From: Thalassospira marina
Lineage (GTDB): Bacteria > Pseudomonadota > Alphaproteobacteria > Rhodospirillales > Thalassospiraceae
Length of the DNA stretch: 64,000 bases
Assembly (NCBI RefSeq): GCF_002844375.1
Contig: NZ_CP024199.1
Location: 1,438,001-1,502,000, forward strand
Reading direction: 5' to 3'
Of the stretch, positions 53,879-62,800 are shown in pieces; within the stretch, counting starts at the first letter, position 1; each line of letters opens with the position of its first letter. A program made the translations under genes and the position numbers. Under the pieces are notes generated by a model. The model was not told where the DNA came from, made no database searches, and saw nothing but the letters and a program-made list of their open reading frames with translations.

Positions 53879-55198
53879 TTAGTAAATCAGGATGGCGCGG
53901 AAATCGTTGACGTTGGTGAGCGTCGGGCCGGTGACAATCAGATCATCCAGTTTTTCAAAGGCGCTATAGGCGTCGTTGCGATCAAGGTAATCGGCAAGGT
54001 CGATATTGCCGGTAATGGCCTTTTGCCAGCTATCGCCATCCATGATGGCGCCTGCATTATCCTCGCTGCCATCAATGCCGTCAGTATCAATGGCAAGGGC
54101 GGCAAAGCCGGCCTCGTCGCGCAATTGCAGCAAAAGCGACAGCATGAATTCGGCATTGCGGCCGCCGCGCCCGCCGTCGCCACGCACGGTTACGGTTGTT
54201 TCCCCGCCCGATAGCAGGATACAGGGCTTTTGTGATGGCTGGCCATGGGTTGCGACCTGGCGGGCAATACCGGCATGCATTTTGGCAATTTCGCGCGATT
54301 CCCCTTCGATCGCATCGCCTAGAATAACGGTGTTCAGGCCCATGTCCCGCGCGGCATCGGCAGCGGCCAGCAGGGAATCCTGCGGGCGTGAGAGCATGAT
54401 GACATCATTGCCGGTAAAGCAGTCATGGCCGGGTTTGATTGTTTCGTGGTCGGTATTTGCCAGAAGCTTTTGCGCGCCAGCGGGCAGGGTGATGCCATAG
54501 CGTTTGATAATGGCAAGGGCATCTTTTTGCGTGGTGGGGTCAGGCACGGTTGGGCCTGATGCGATGATGGCGGGGTCATCACCGGGGACGTCCGATACCA
54601 GATAGGTCACCATTTTTGCCCGGCTTCCGGCCAGTGCCAGCCGCCCCCCCTTGATGGCGGAAAGGTGTTTGCGCACACAATTCATTTCGGAAATTGTTGC
54701 ACCACTTTTTAACAGGGCCTTGCTGATTGCCTGTTTATCCTCAAGACTGATACCCGGTGCAGGCAGGGCCAAAAGGGCTGATCCGCCACCGGAAATCATG
54801 CAGATGATCAGGTCATCCGGCCCGGCATTCTGGGCAATTTCCAAAATGCGTTCGGCGGCCTTTTGCCCGGCGGCATCGGGCACGGGGTGGGATGCCTCGA
54901 CAATTTCAATATGCTCGCACGGTGCGGCGTGGCCATAACGTGTTACGACAAGGCCGCCCAGCCTGTTGGCAATATCGTCGCTGCCATTTTCCCTGATCCA
55001 GCATGCCTCGAAGCTGCGTGCCATATGTGCCGATGCCTTGCCTGCGCCAATGACGATGGTTTTGCCGCGCGGTACCTTTGGCATATTGCGCGGAATTTGC
55101 ACGGCGGGATCGGCCGCACGCAGGGCCGCCGTCATGATTTTATGCAAAATATCGCGGGGTGCGGCGGACAGGCTGGCAGGCTGCAAGGTCATTGGCAT
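53879..55198 (-). CDS. Glycerate kinase type 2 (MOFRL family)
   Basis: A 439-residue glycerate 2-kinase (GckA/TtuD type) that phosphorylates glycerate with ATP; also annotated as hydroxypyruvate reductase in older work. GAGKASAHMA near residue 51, ASHPVPDAAGQKAAE, ISGGGSALLALPAPG (about 136-150), VSDVPGDDPAIIASGPT and the C-terminal MOFRL domain with GGETTVTVRG and DTDGIDGSEDNAGA. The GGAG upstream fits ATG 55192 better than 55198. It follows a FadR-type gene on the same strand after 109 bp. Confidence 0.92.
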   Translation of the reverse strand: MPMTLQPASLSAAPRDILHKIMTAALRAADPAVQIPRNMPKVPRGKTIVIGAGKASAHMARSFEACWIRENGSDDIANRLGGLVVTRYGHAAPCEHIEIVEASHPVPDAAGQKAAERILEIAQNAGPDDLIICMISGGGSALLALPAPGISLEDKQAISKALLKSGATISEMNCVRKHLSAIKGGRLALAGSRAKMVTYLVSDVPGDDPAIIASGPTVPDPTTQKDALAIIKRYGITLPAGAQKLLANTDHETIKPGHDCFTGNDVIMLSRPQDSLLAAADAARDMGLNTVILGDAIEGESREIAKMHAGIARQVATHGQPSQKPCILLSGGETTVTVRGDGGRGGRNAEFMLSLLLQLRDEAGFAALAIDTDGIDGSEDNAGAIMDGDSWQKAITGNIDLADYLDRNDAYSAFEKLDDLIVTGPTLTNVNDFRAILIY

Positions 55199-55307
55199 GG
55201 CTCCGGTCTGTTCTGGATCAGGTCAGGGTGGATGATGCGGGCAATTTAGCAGATGAAAGGTTTTATTTTATGATACCCGGCAGCGTGATTGGCAAAGATT
55301 GACGTGC

Positions 55308-56069
55308 CTAATCCTTTGCGGCCTTTGGCGTGCGTTCGGTGACATGGGCGATGACAGCACCCAGATGCTCATACATGGCCTGTTCGGCGCGGTCCGGGTC
55401 GCGGGCGGCGATGGCATCAATGATGGCGCGATGGTGGTTTTGAATCATGTCGTCAAATTGCGGCCCGGCGAAAATGTGAAACCGGATTTCATCAAGTGCG
55501 GTGTGCAATACGTCATGCAGCATTTTCATCAGGTGATAATAGATGATGCTGCCGCTGGCACGTGCGATCATCATATGCAGGCGGTGGTCATCTTCAACGC
55601 GGTATTTTGCCGCCCGGCGCGGGTCATGCGCGCGCTGAAAGGTGCTGCGTAATTCGGCAAGCTGTTCGTCGGTTGCATTTTGCGCAGCACGGCGGGCGGC
55701 CCAGGTTTCAAGGGTGCGGCGCAGCTCCATCAGGTCGGTCAGGTTGGTAACCGATCCACGTACCAGATCGGTCATCGCAACATCCATTTCGATGCCGGTA
55801 GATGATAAAAGCTCTGTCCCGCCACCCTGAACCGCGCGCAGATAGCCCCGGGTTTTCAGCTTTTGCAGGGCGGCACGCACCGAAACCCGGCTGACATTCA
55901 TATCCTCGGCAAGTTGCCGTTCACCGGGCAGGCGTTCGCCGGGCAAATAATCGCCAGCGGCAAAACGTGCCAGCAGGGTGTCTGCAACCCGGTCGGCAAC
56001 GCGTTTGGGGCGGCCATCTTCGCCGTGTTCGGCGGTTTGTTCGCTTGGCTTTTCCGGCGTTGGCTGCAT
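55308..56069 (-). CDS. FadR-subfamily (GntR/FCD) regulator
   Basis: A 253-residue regulator: GntR winged helix about 22-85 (LPGERQLAEDMNVSRVSVRA, LKTRGYLRAVQGGG) and an FCD ligand domain about 110-240. The FCD metal ligands are plausible as Asp/His in DDHRLHMMIA, His in HHRAIIDAI and His in MYEHLGAV. It precedes the glycerate kinase on the same strand. A perfect TGGT-N3-ACCA operator lies 59 bp upstream, so it likely represses itself and the kinase; the effector may be glyoxylate- or tartronate-related (inference). Confidence 0.9.
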   Translation of the reverse strand: MQPTPEKPSEQTAEHGEDGRPKRVADRVADTLLARFAAGDYLPGERLPGERQLAEDMNVSRVSVRAALQKLKTRGYLRAVQGGGTELLSSTGIEMDVAMTDLVRGSVTNLTDLMELRRTLETWAARRAAQNATDEQLAELRSTFQRAHDPRRAAKYRVEDDHRLHMMIARASGSIIYYHLMKMLHDVLHTALDEIRFHIFAGPQFDDMIQNHHRAIIDAIAARDPDRAEQAMYEHLGAVIAHVTERTPKAAKD

Positions 56070-56127
56070 ATGAAACGGGTTCTCCGTAATCTGGCCGTTG
56101 GATCTGGTTAAGGGCGGTTTGCCTTAA

Positions 56128-56138
56128 TGGTCATACCA
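56128..56138. promoter_or_regulatory. FadR-subfamily operator
   Basis: TGGTCATACCA is an exact TGGT-N3-ACCA, the core of PdhR/LldR/FadR-type operators. It lies between the regulator (start 56069) and the divergent amidohydrolase gene (start 56301). Confidence 0.65.
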
Positions 56139-56300
56139 GTTTACGTGAAGTTGTGGCGAAAATGAATTCCTTGCAGGGCAGATATTCGCTGTCTTGCCAG
56201 AATTCGCGCAAATTGCTACGCATTTGATAAAGATTCCAGACTGTATGGCTGATCCACCTGCCATATCCCTTCATGTTCCAAAAATATCAGGAGAATTCGC

Positions 56301-57101
56301 GTGAGCCACCATCCCGCGCAACTGCTTTGCAGTGATGACCCCGCCCCGTTTGAAATCATGAATGATGATGGGGCAGGGCATGCGCTTTTTGTCTGCGATC
56401 ACGCGTCGCGCGCGATTCCCAAATCACTGGGGACGCTGGGCCTGCCTGAGGAAGAACGCAAACGCCATATCGGCTGGGATATTGGTGCGCGCAAAGTAAC
56501 CGAAATTCTGGTCAAACGGTTTGACTGCCCGGCGGTTCTGGGCGGGTTTTCGCGCCTGGTGATTGACTGTAACCGCCAGCTTTGGGACCCGACCGGGATG
56601 CCCGAAATTGCCGATAAAACCGTGGTGCCGGGCAACCAGAATGTTTCGCCAGCCGAGCATATGAAACGTATTCGCGAAATCTTCCTGCCCTATCACTGGG
56701 CGATTGAAGAACGTATCGCACGGTTTCATGCCCATAAAATTGCCCCGGCAATTTTGGCGATCCACAGCTTTACCCCGGTTTTCCAGGGTTTTGAACGCCC
56801 GTGGGAAATTGGTGTTTTGTGGGATGAAGATGCCCGTATTCCGGTGCCGCTGCTTGAAAACCTGCGTGCCCAGAACCCGGATCTGACCATTGGCGATAAC
56901 GAACCCTATTCGGGCAAGCATATGGCCGATTACACCATTGATCATCACGCCGAAGCCGCCGATTTGCCGTGCGTGTCGATTGAAATTCGTCAGGACCTGA
57001 TTGATACTGACGAAGGCTGTGAAAAATGGGCCAAAATTCTTGGGGATGCGTTTGAAAGCATCCTGGCCGATCCGAACCTTTATAAGCTCCGGAGAGACTG
57101 A
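56301..57101 (+). CDS. N-formylglutamate amidohydrolase family protein
   Basis: A 266-residue zinc hydrolase of the FGase family. FVCDHASRAIPKSLG (about 31-45), HIGWDIGARKVTEIL, GGFSRLVIDCNRQLWDPTGM and AIHSFTPVFQGFERPWEIGV are the family blocks. The GTG start has CAGGAG upstream. Formally it would release glutamate or a similar amino acid from N-acyl compounds; it is not in a histidine (hut) cluster here. It is coupled to a carboxylate-amine ligase gene, which begins two bases after its stop. Confidence 0.9.
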   Translation: MSHHPAQLLCSDDPAPFEIMNDDGAGHALFVCDHASRAIPKSLGTLGLPEEERKRHIGWDIGARKVTEILVKRFDCPAVLGGFSRLVIDCNRQLWDPTGMPEIADKTVVPGNQNVSPAEHMKRIREIFLPYHWAIEERIARFHAHKIAPAILAIHSFTPVFQGFERPWEIGVLWDEDARIPVPLLENLRAQNPDLTIGDNEPYSGKHMADYTIDHHAEAADLPCVSIEIRQDLIDTDEGCEKWAKILGDAFESILADPNLYKLRRD

Positions 57102-57102
57102 A

Positions 57103-58272
57103 TTGCCTGCAACATCGCGCAAGGAACCGGCATTTTCGATTGGAATTGAAGAGGAATTCTGGCTGGTTGATCGCGAAACGCGCGATGTTGCAACCGACCC
57201 TGCCACAGGATTTTTAAAAGACTGCAAGGCAGAGCTGGGCGACCAGGTTTCCAGCGAATTCATGCGCTGCCAGGTCGAGATTGGCACGAAAATTTGCCAC
57301 AGTGCCGCCGATGCCCGCGAGGAACTGACGCGGATGCGCAGTGTTTTGTGTGACGTTGCCGCCCGCCATGACATGGCATTGCTGGCAGCGTCCACGCATC
57401 CGTTTGCCCACTGGGACAGCCAGAAACATACCGAAGGCGAGCGCTACAGCACCATTGCACGCGATTTGCGAACAGTGGTGGAGCGGTTACTGATTTGCGG
57501 CATGCATGTTCATGTCGGGATCGAGGACAATGACCTTCGCATCGAATTAATGGCACAGGCGGCCTATTTCCTGCCCCATCTACTGGCTTTGACAACGTCA
57601 TCGCCATTCTGGCGCGGGCGTGACACCGGGCTTCAGACATTCCGTCTGTCGGTGTTTGACAATTTGCCACGGACAGGCCTGCCAGAAGTGTTTGGATCCT
57701 GGGCGGAATATCGCCGCCATGTTGATACCCTGATCAATGCGGGTGTGATTGAAGATGGCACCAAACTTTGGTGGGATTTGCGCCCCAGTGACCGCTGGCC
57801 GACCCTGGAAATGCGCATTGCCGATGTTTGCACCAATCTGGAAGATGCGATTTGCGTGGCGTCACTGACGCGCTGCATTTTGCGGATGCTGTATCGCCTG
57901 CGGCGCAATAATCAGCGCTGGCGCATTTACGCCAATATGCTGATCCGCGAAAACCGCTGGCGAGCCTGCCGTTATGGCAGCACGGATGCCGATAATGCCG
58001 GGCTGATCGATTTTGGCCGCGGTGAAATTGTGCCCTATGCCGACTTGCTTGAAGAAATCCTTGATCTTGTGCGCCCGGATGCCGAACATTTTGGCTGTGT
58101 GGCCGAAATTGAACATGCCCGGCGGATTTTAAGGCGCGGTACGAGTGCGGACCGCCAGCGCAATATTTATAATGCCGCCATTGAACGGGGTGTCAGCCCG
58201 CGAGATGCCCTGGTAGAGGTGACAGATTATCTGATTTCGGAAACCAGCCCTGTCAGGACAACATCGATTTAG
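57103..58272 (+). CDS. Carboxylate-amine ligase, GCS2/YbdK family
   Basis: A 389-residue ATP-grasp-like ligase related to plant-type glutamate-cysteine ligase. FSIGIEEEFWLVDRETRDVA (about 11-30), MRCQVEIGTKICHS, STHPFAHWDSQKHTEGERYS, CGMHVHVGIEDNDLR and TTSSPFWRGRDTGLQTFRL are GCS2 hallmarks. The TTG at 57103 is the right start: it follows GGAGAG at proper spacing and lies two bases after the upstream stop TGA. The coupled amidohydrolase and ligase probably act on the same gamma-glutamyl-like compound. Confidence 0.92.
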   Translation: MPATSRKEPAFSIGIEEEFWLVDRETRDVATDPATGFLKDCKAELGDQVSSEFMRCQVEIGTKICHSAADAREELTRMRSVLCDVAARHDMALLAASTHPFAHWDSQKHTEGERYSTIARDLRTVVERLLICGMHVHVGIEDNDLRIELMAQAAYFLPHLLALTTSSPFWRGRDTGLQTFRLSVFDNLPRTGLPEVFGSWAEYRRHVDTLINAGVIEDGTKLWWDLRPSDRWPTLEMRIADVCTNLEDAICVASLTRCILRMLYRLRRNNQRWRIYANMLIRENRWRACRYGSTDADNAGLIDFGRGEIVPYADLLEEILDLVRPDAEHFGCVAEIEHARRILRRGTSADRQRNIYNAAIERGVSPRDALVEVTDYLISETSPVRTTSI

Positions 58273-58391
58273 GCGGTTGGGATCTGTCTGAAGGCTTGTC
58301 TTCAATTGGTGCTTTGGGTATCGTCGCGCCGCATTGAAATTTCGCGTTTCGGGCATCCGCAACGCACCCGCATATCATCGGAGATCAGAGA

Positions 58392-58637
58392 ATGACCGAA
58401 GTCGGAGGAATTGCAGCCGACCAGCTCGCATCCTATGTCGAGCGTATCGAGCGCCTCGAAGAGGAAAAGGCCAACCTGATGGCCGATATCAAGGAAGTTT
58501 ACGGCGAAGCCAAAGCCCTTGGCTATGACGTGAAAATCCTGCGCCAGATTATCCGCCTGCGTAAGATTGAAGAACATGAACGTTCCGAGCAGGAACAGAT
58601 TCTTGAAGTTTACAAGCGCGCATTGGGGATGAGCTAA
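58392..58637 (+). CDS. gapR: GapR-family DNA-binding protein (DUF2312)
   Basis: An 81-residue helical protein of the DUF2312 family. In Caulobacter, GapR binds overtwisted DNA and guides topoisomerases. The sequence is typical: coiled coil at about 8-45 (QLASYVERIERLEEEKANLM), IKEVYGEAKALGYDVKILRQ, and IIRLRKIEEHERSEQEQILE. It precedes the PemK-like gene by 63 bp. Length matches the family (about 80-90). Confidence 0.93.
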   Translation: MTEVGGIAADQLASYVERIERLEEEKANLMADIKEVYGEAKALGYDVKILRQIIRLRKIEEHERSEQEQILEVYKRALGMS

Positions 58638-58661
58638 CTTCTTGTTTTGATTGAATCGATG

Positions 58662-58699
58662 ATGCGGTATTCTCGTCTTTAAACAGGGGGATACCGCAT
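58662..58699 (+). promoter_or_regulatory. Inverted repeat around the pemK-like ribosome-binding site
   Basis: ATGCGGTAT (58662-58670) and ATACCGCAT (58691-58699) are a perfect 9-bp inverted repeat separated by 20 bases. The spacer ends in AGGGGG, the only good Shine-Dalgarno sequence of the PemK-like gene, two bases before its ATG region begins. It can be an operator for autoregulation or an RNA hairpin that controls translation. Confidence 0.6.
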
Positions 58700-58700
58700 T

Positions 58701-59111
58701 ATGTCTTTTGGGGATGACGAGAGGCCGCCGAAGCTTCCACCCAAGGTGAAAGCCGCACCAAAAGTACGGAATATGTATTGGTGCGATTTCCCCAAAGATG
58801 CGCAGTTGCCGGAATTCTGGAAGCGCCGCCCCGTTATTATCCTTTCCTTTCGCAATACGCTGCACGGTGCGGTAACCGTGGTTCCATGTTCAACGCAGGT
58901 CCAGACCGATGTGCTGGCTACTTTTCCGTTGCGGACGACGATCGATGGAAAGGCAGCATGGGCAATTTGCGATAAAATTACGACCGTTGCCGTCAGCAGG
59001 CTTGTCCCGGACAAGCGCGGTATTGTCAGAATGCCCGCAGACGAGTTTGATGAAATGCTTGCTGTTGTACTTGGGTGTTTGCCCCGTCTTATTGACAATT
59101 CGGCCAATTAG
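58701..59111 (+). CDS. PemK/MazF-family toxin-like protein, no visible antitoxin
   Basis: A 136-residue protein of the PemK/MazF fold. Residues 1-22 are a polar Pro/Lys-rich tail, followed by RNMYWCDFPK, a RRPVIILSFRNTLHGAVTVV core with the RP loop typical of the family, PCSTQ, and DKITTVAVSRLVPDKRGIV. Known members cut RNA and pair with an upstream antitoxin gene; none is seen here: upstream lies gapR, downstream mmcB. Either an orphan, or regulated by other means such as the inverted repeat on its ribosome-binding site. Confidence 0.82.
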   Translation: MSFGDDERPPKLPPKVKAAPKVRNMYWCDFPKDAQLPEFWKRRPVIILSFRNTLHGAVTVVPCSTQVQTDVLATFPLRTTIDGKAAWAICDKITTVAVSRLVPDKRGIVRMPADEFDEMLAVVLGCLPRLIDNSAN

Positions 59112-59154
59112 TTTATCGTGTTTTTCATAACTTGCGGCGCTTTTTAAGTGTCCG

Positions 59155-59203
59155 CCTCCCGCAAGGGAACTATATGTCGGAGGGAATCTTTGGGTTCCCT
59201 CCG
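59155..59203 (+). promoter_or_regulatory. Attenuator-like element upstream of mmcB
   Basis: Three mutually exclusive pairings can be drawn. TCCC-GCAA-GGGA (59157-59168) forms a GNRA-loop hairpin; CCTCCC (59155) can pair with GGAGGG (59179); and CGGAGGG AA (59178-59186) can pair with TTCCCTCCG (59195-59203), followed by ATCTTTGTTTG, which looks like a terminator. It lies between the PemK-like stop and mmcB. Alternatively just the terminator of the pemK-like gene. Confidence 0.45.
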
Positions 59204-59255
59204 ATCTTTGTTTGCGGCCAGATTCACACATGCATGAAATGCACTGGTATTACCC

Positions 59256-59699
59256 ATGACCCGATCCCGCCCGGAAATTACTGCCGAAGTGACCGAGGGT
59301 GTGTGCAGGCTTTTGCATCACCATAACATGGCCTGCATCACAGAATTGCGGCTGGGGAACGGGCGGCGGCTGGATATTCTGGCTTTGGGGCTGAAGGGGG
59401 AACTTTGGGCGGTTGAGGTGAAATCGTCGGTCGAGGATTTTCGTGTTGATGCGAAATGGCAAACATATCGCGATTATTGTGACCGGTTTTTCTTTGCCGT
59501 GCCGATGGAATTTCCCCGCGATCTGATCCCGGAGGAAGAAGGGTTGATTGTGGCGGACAGGTTTGAGGCCGCAATCGTCAGACCAGCAGAAGATTTCAAA
59601 CTGAATGCGGCACGCCGGAAAAAGCTGTTGATTGATTTTGGCCGCTTGGCTGCCGGGCGCCTGCGGGGGGATGTTAAAATGGATATGCTGATTTCATAA
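59256..59699 (+). CDS. mmcB: MmcB-family DNA repair protein
   Basis: A 147-residue protein with a PD-(D/E)xK-type core: RRLDILALGLKGELWAVEVK and SSVEDFRVDAKWQTYRDYCD-F, the MmcB signature. In Caulobacter MmcB is a damage-inducible factor linked to ImuA/ImuB repair synthesis. No LexA box was seen in front of it here. It is 145 bp after the PemK-like gene and runs the same way. Confidence 0.9.
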   Translation: MTRSRPEITAEVTEGVCRLLHHHNMACITELRLGNGRRLDILALGLKGELWAVEVKSSVEDFRVDAKWQTYRDYCDRFFFAVPMEFPRDLIPEEEGLIVADRFEAAIVRPAEDFKLNAARRKKLLIDFGRLAAGRLRGDVKMDMLIS

Positions 59700-59780
59700 C
59701 GGGTTTCCCGGCCCTCCCGCAAATGGCAGATGATGATGCCGTTAACATCACGCATGATGCAATGACTGGCCTGATAAAAA

Positions 59781-59812
59781 GAACGCCGCAGCAATGGGAT
59801 GCTGCGGCGTTC
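59781..59812. terminator. Bidirectional terminator hairpin
   Basis: GAACGCCGCAGCA/TGCTGCGGCGTTC, 13-bp perfect stem with a 6-nt loop, between the convergent mmcB and indolepyruvate oxidoreductase genes. Confidence 0.75.
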
Positions 59813-59843
59813 TGTTTGGCTGTTTGCGCGAATGATCCGGGGA

Positions 59844-62800
59844 TTATTCTGCTGCCTGAAGATGTTCCGGCGGATTATGGAACTGGTTGCGCAGTTCTTC
59901 TTCGCGCTGTTTGACTTTGGCGATATTGGCATCCTTGATGTGGCCATAACCACGGATCTGTTCGGGCAGGGCCAGAAGTGCGCCAGCAATGCGAACATTG
60001 TCGTGATTGAGGCCAGCCAGGACTTCGTTGACCAGGTCTTCATATTGCGTGATGAGCGCGCGTTCGGTTTTGCGTTCATGCGTTTTGCCAAACGGGTCCA
60101 ATGCTGTGCCCCGCAGGAATTTGAATTTCGCCAAAACCCCAAAAACCGACATCATCCAGGGGCCGTAAACCTGCTTTTTCAGGTTGCCGCTTTCCACATC
60201 GCGGCTGGCAAGCGCGGGCGGGGCGAGGTGGAATTTGACCTTGTAATTACCCGTGAAGTTTTTGCGCAGTTTGGCGGTAAAGGCCGGGTCGGTATAAAGC
60301 CGTGCGACTTCGTATTCGTCCTTATAGGCCAGCAGTTTGAAGTAATATTTCGCAACAGCCTTGGCGAGGTGGTCCTGCCCGTCACCCAGTTTCTTTTCAG
60401 CCTGGGCAACCTTTTGCACCAGTGCCTCAAAGCGGTTGGCATAGGCTGCGTTCTGATACCCGGTCAGGAAGGTTTTGCGCTTTGCCACCATGTCGTCAAG
60501 CGTTACGGCAACGGGATGGGCCTGCTTTTCATTCGGGCCGATCACGTTGATAACTTTTTGCGGGTCATGGGCAAACAGGCGGCCCCAATAGAAGGACTGC
60601 TTGTTCATATCAATCGCGACACCGTTAAGCTCGATGGCCTGCATCAGGGCTTCTTCGGTAATCGGGATCAGGCCGCGCTGCCAGGCAACGCCGAGCATGA
60701 ACAGGTTGGTGGCAATGGAATCCCCCATCAGGCGGGTGGCAACATCGCTGCCTTCGACAAAGTTCACGGCATCATTGCCACAGGCATCAAGGATGGCCTT
60801 TTTATGCTCGTTACTTTTTAGTTCGAAATCCGGGTTGCGGGTAAAGGCGCCGGTGACGGTTTCGTGGGTATTGATCACCGCCTGGGTAAAGTTGCGGCGC
60901 ATTTTCGCCAGCCCCTCGAAGCTTGCCGCAACCAGCAGGTCACAGCCCAGCACAACATTGGCTTCACCCGCAGGGATACGGGCGGCGTGCAGTTTGTCCT
61001 GGGTATCGGCAAAGCGGATATGGCTGACCACAGCCCCCCCTTTTTGCGCCAGACCGGCCATATCCAGCCCGACGATGCCTTTGCCTTCGAGATGCGCAGC
61101 CATACCCAGAAGGGCACCAATGGTGACAACACCCGTGCCGCCAACACCCGTGATCAGGACTGACCAGGGTTCGTTCAAATCAGGCAGTGCGGGTTTGGGC
61201 AGGGATGCAAAAACGGCATCACCGTGATTGCCACCTTTTGCTGCGGCCTCGGGTTTGCGAAGGGCGCCGCCTTCAATGGTTACAAAGCTGGGGCAGAACC
61301 CGTTCAGGCAGGAAAAGTCCTTGTTGCAGGCGGATTGGTCAATGGCGCGTTTGCGGCCAAATTCGGTTTCGACAGGTACAACGGCAAGGCAGTTGGATTT
61401 TACACCGCAATCGCCGCAGCCTTCGCAGACCAGATCATTGATGAATACCCGTTTGGGCGGATCGACCATCAGTTTGCGTTTGCGCCGACGGCGTTTTTCC
61501 GCCGCACAGGTCTGATCAAAAATCAGGATCGACGTGCCGGGAACTTCGCGCAGTTCTTTTTGGGTTTCATCAAGCGTATCGCGGTGGCGAATATCGACAT
61601 TCGGGGCGAAATGGGCATCGATCGGGTATTTGTCCGGTTCGTCTGACAGGACAATAATGCGGGTAACGCCTTCATCAGCCATCTGGCGCGTGATTTGCGG
61701 CACGCTGATGGGGCCATCAACAGGCTGGCCGCCCGTCATGGCGACGGCATCGTTAAACAGGATTTTATAGGTAATATTGACCTTTGATGCGATAGCCGCG
61801 CGGATCGCCAGGGAACCGGAATGGTAATAGGTGCCATCCCCCAGATTCTGGAAAACGTGTTTGGTGGTGGTAAAGGGGGCCTGGCCGATCCAGGTTACAC
61901 CTTCGCCGCCCATATGGGTGAAGGTTTCGGTGGAACGGTCCATCCAGTTGACCATGTAATGACAGCCAATGCCGGCCATGGCGCGGCTGCCTTCGGGAAC
62001 CTTGGTGGAACTGTTATGCGGGCAACCGGGGCAGAACCAGGGAATACGGGCTACGTCCGGGCGGGGTTCGGCGATTTCTTTTTCTTTTTGCGCCAGCCAT
62101 TCAATGCGTTCGTGAATGTCTTTGCTGTCAAAGAAACGGTTGATGCGCGCGGCCAGGACCTGTGCGATGCGGGCCGGGGTCAGTTCGTCCATCGAGGGCA
62201 AAATCCATTCGCCCTTTTCATCGAACTTGCCAATGACGGTGGGGCGGACGTCTTCGCGCCAGTTATAAAGCTGTTCCTTGACCTGGTTTTCCATCACCGC
62301 GCGTTTTTCTTCAACAACGATGATTTCTTCCAGTCCCTTGGCAAATTCGCGCACGTCATCGCGGTTAAGCGGCCAGCTCATGCCAACCTTCAGCACGCGA
62401 ATGCCGATATCGGCGGCATCCTTTTCGGAAATGCCAAGGTCATCGAATGCCTGCATGACATCGAGATACGCCTTGCCGGTGGTGATGATGCCCAGGCGCG
62501 GCGTCGGGCTGTCGATCACGATGCGGTTAAGCTTGTTAGCGCGTGCATAGGCCAGGGCGGCGTAAAGCTTGTATTTCATCAGGCGGTGTTCCTGTTCCTT
62601 TGGCGTGTCGGGCCAACGAATGTGAACACCCCCTTCGGGCATGGCGAAATCGGGCATGACGGGGCTGACGCGGTCAGGTGCTACGTCAACGGCGGCAGAG
62701 CTTTCGACCGTTTCGGCAATGGTTTTCATCGCAACCCAGCAGCCGGAATAGCGGCTCATGGCCCAGCCATGCAGGCCGAAATCGATAATATCCTGCACGC

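Noticed and set aside
58701..59699. gapR-pemK-mmcB as a classical toxin-antitoxin or defence island
   Set aside because: No antitoxin, nuclease partner, integrase or defence gene is adjacent; gapR and mmcB are core alphaproteobacterial genes.
59799..60821. 340-codon plus-strand frame opposite the indolepyruvate oxidoreductase
   Set aside because: Antisense shadow of a well-supported gene with no recognisable motifs.
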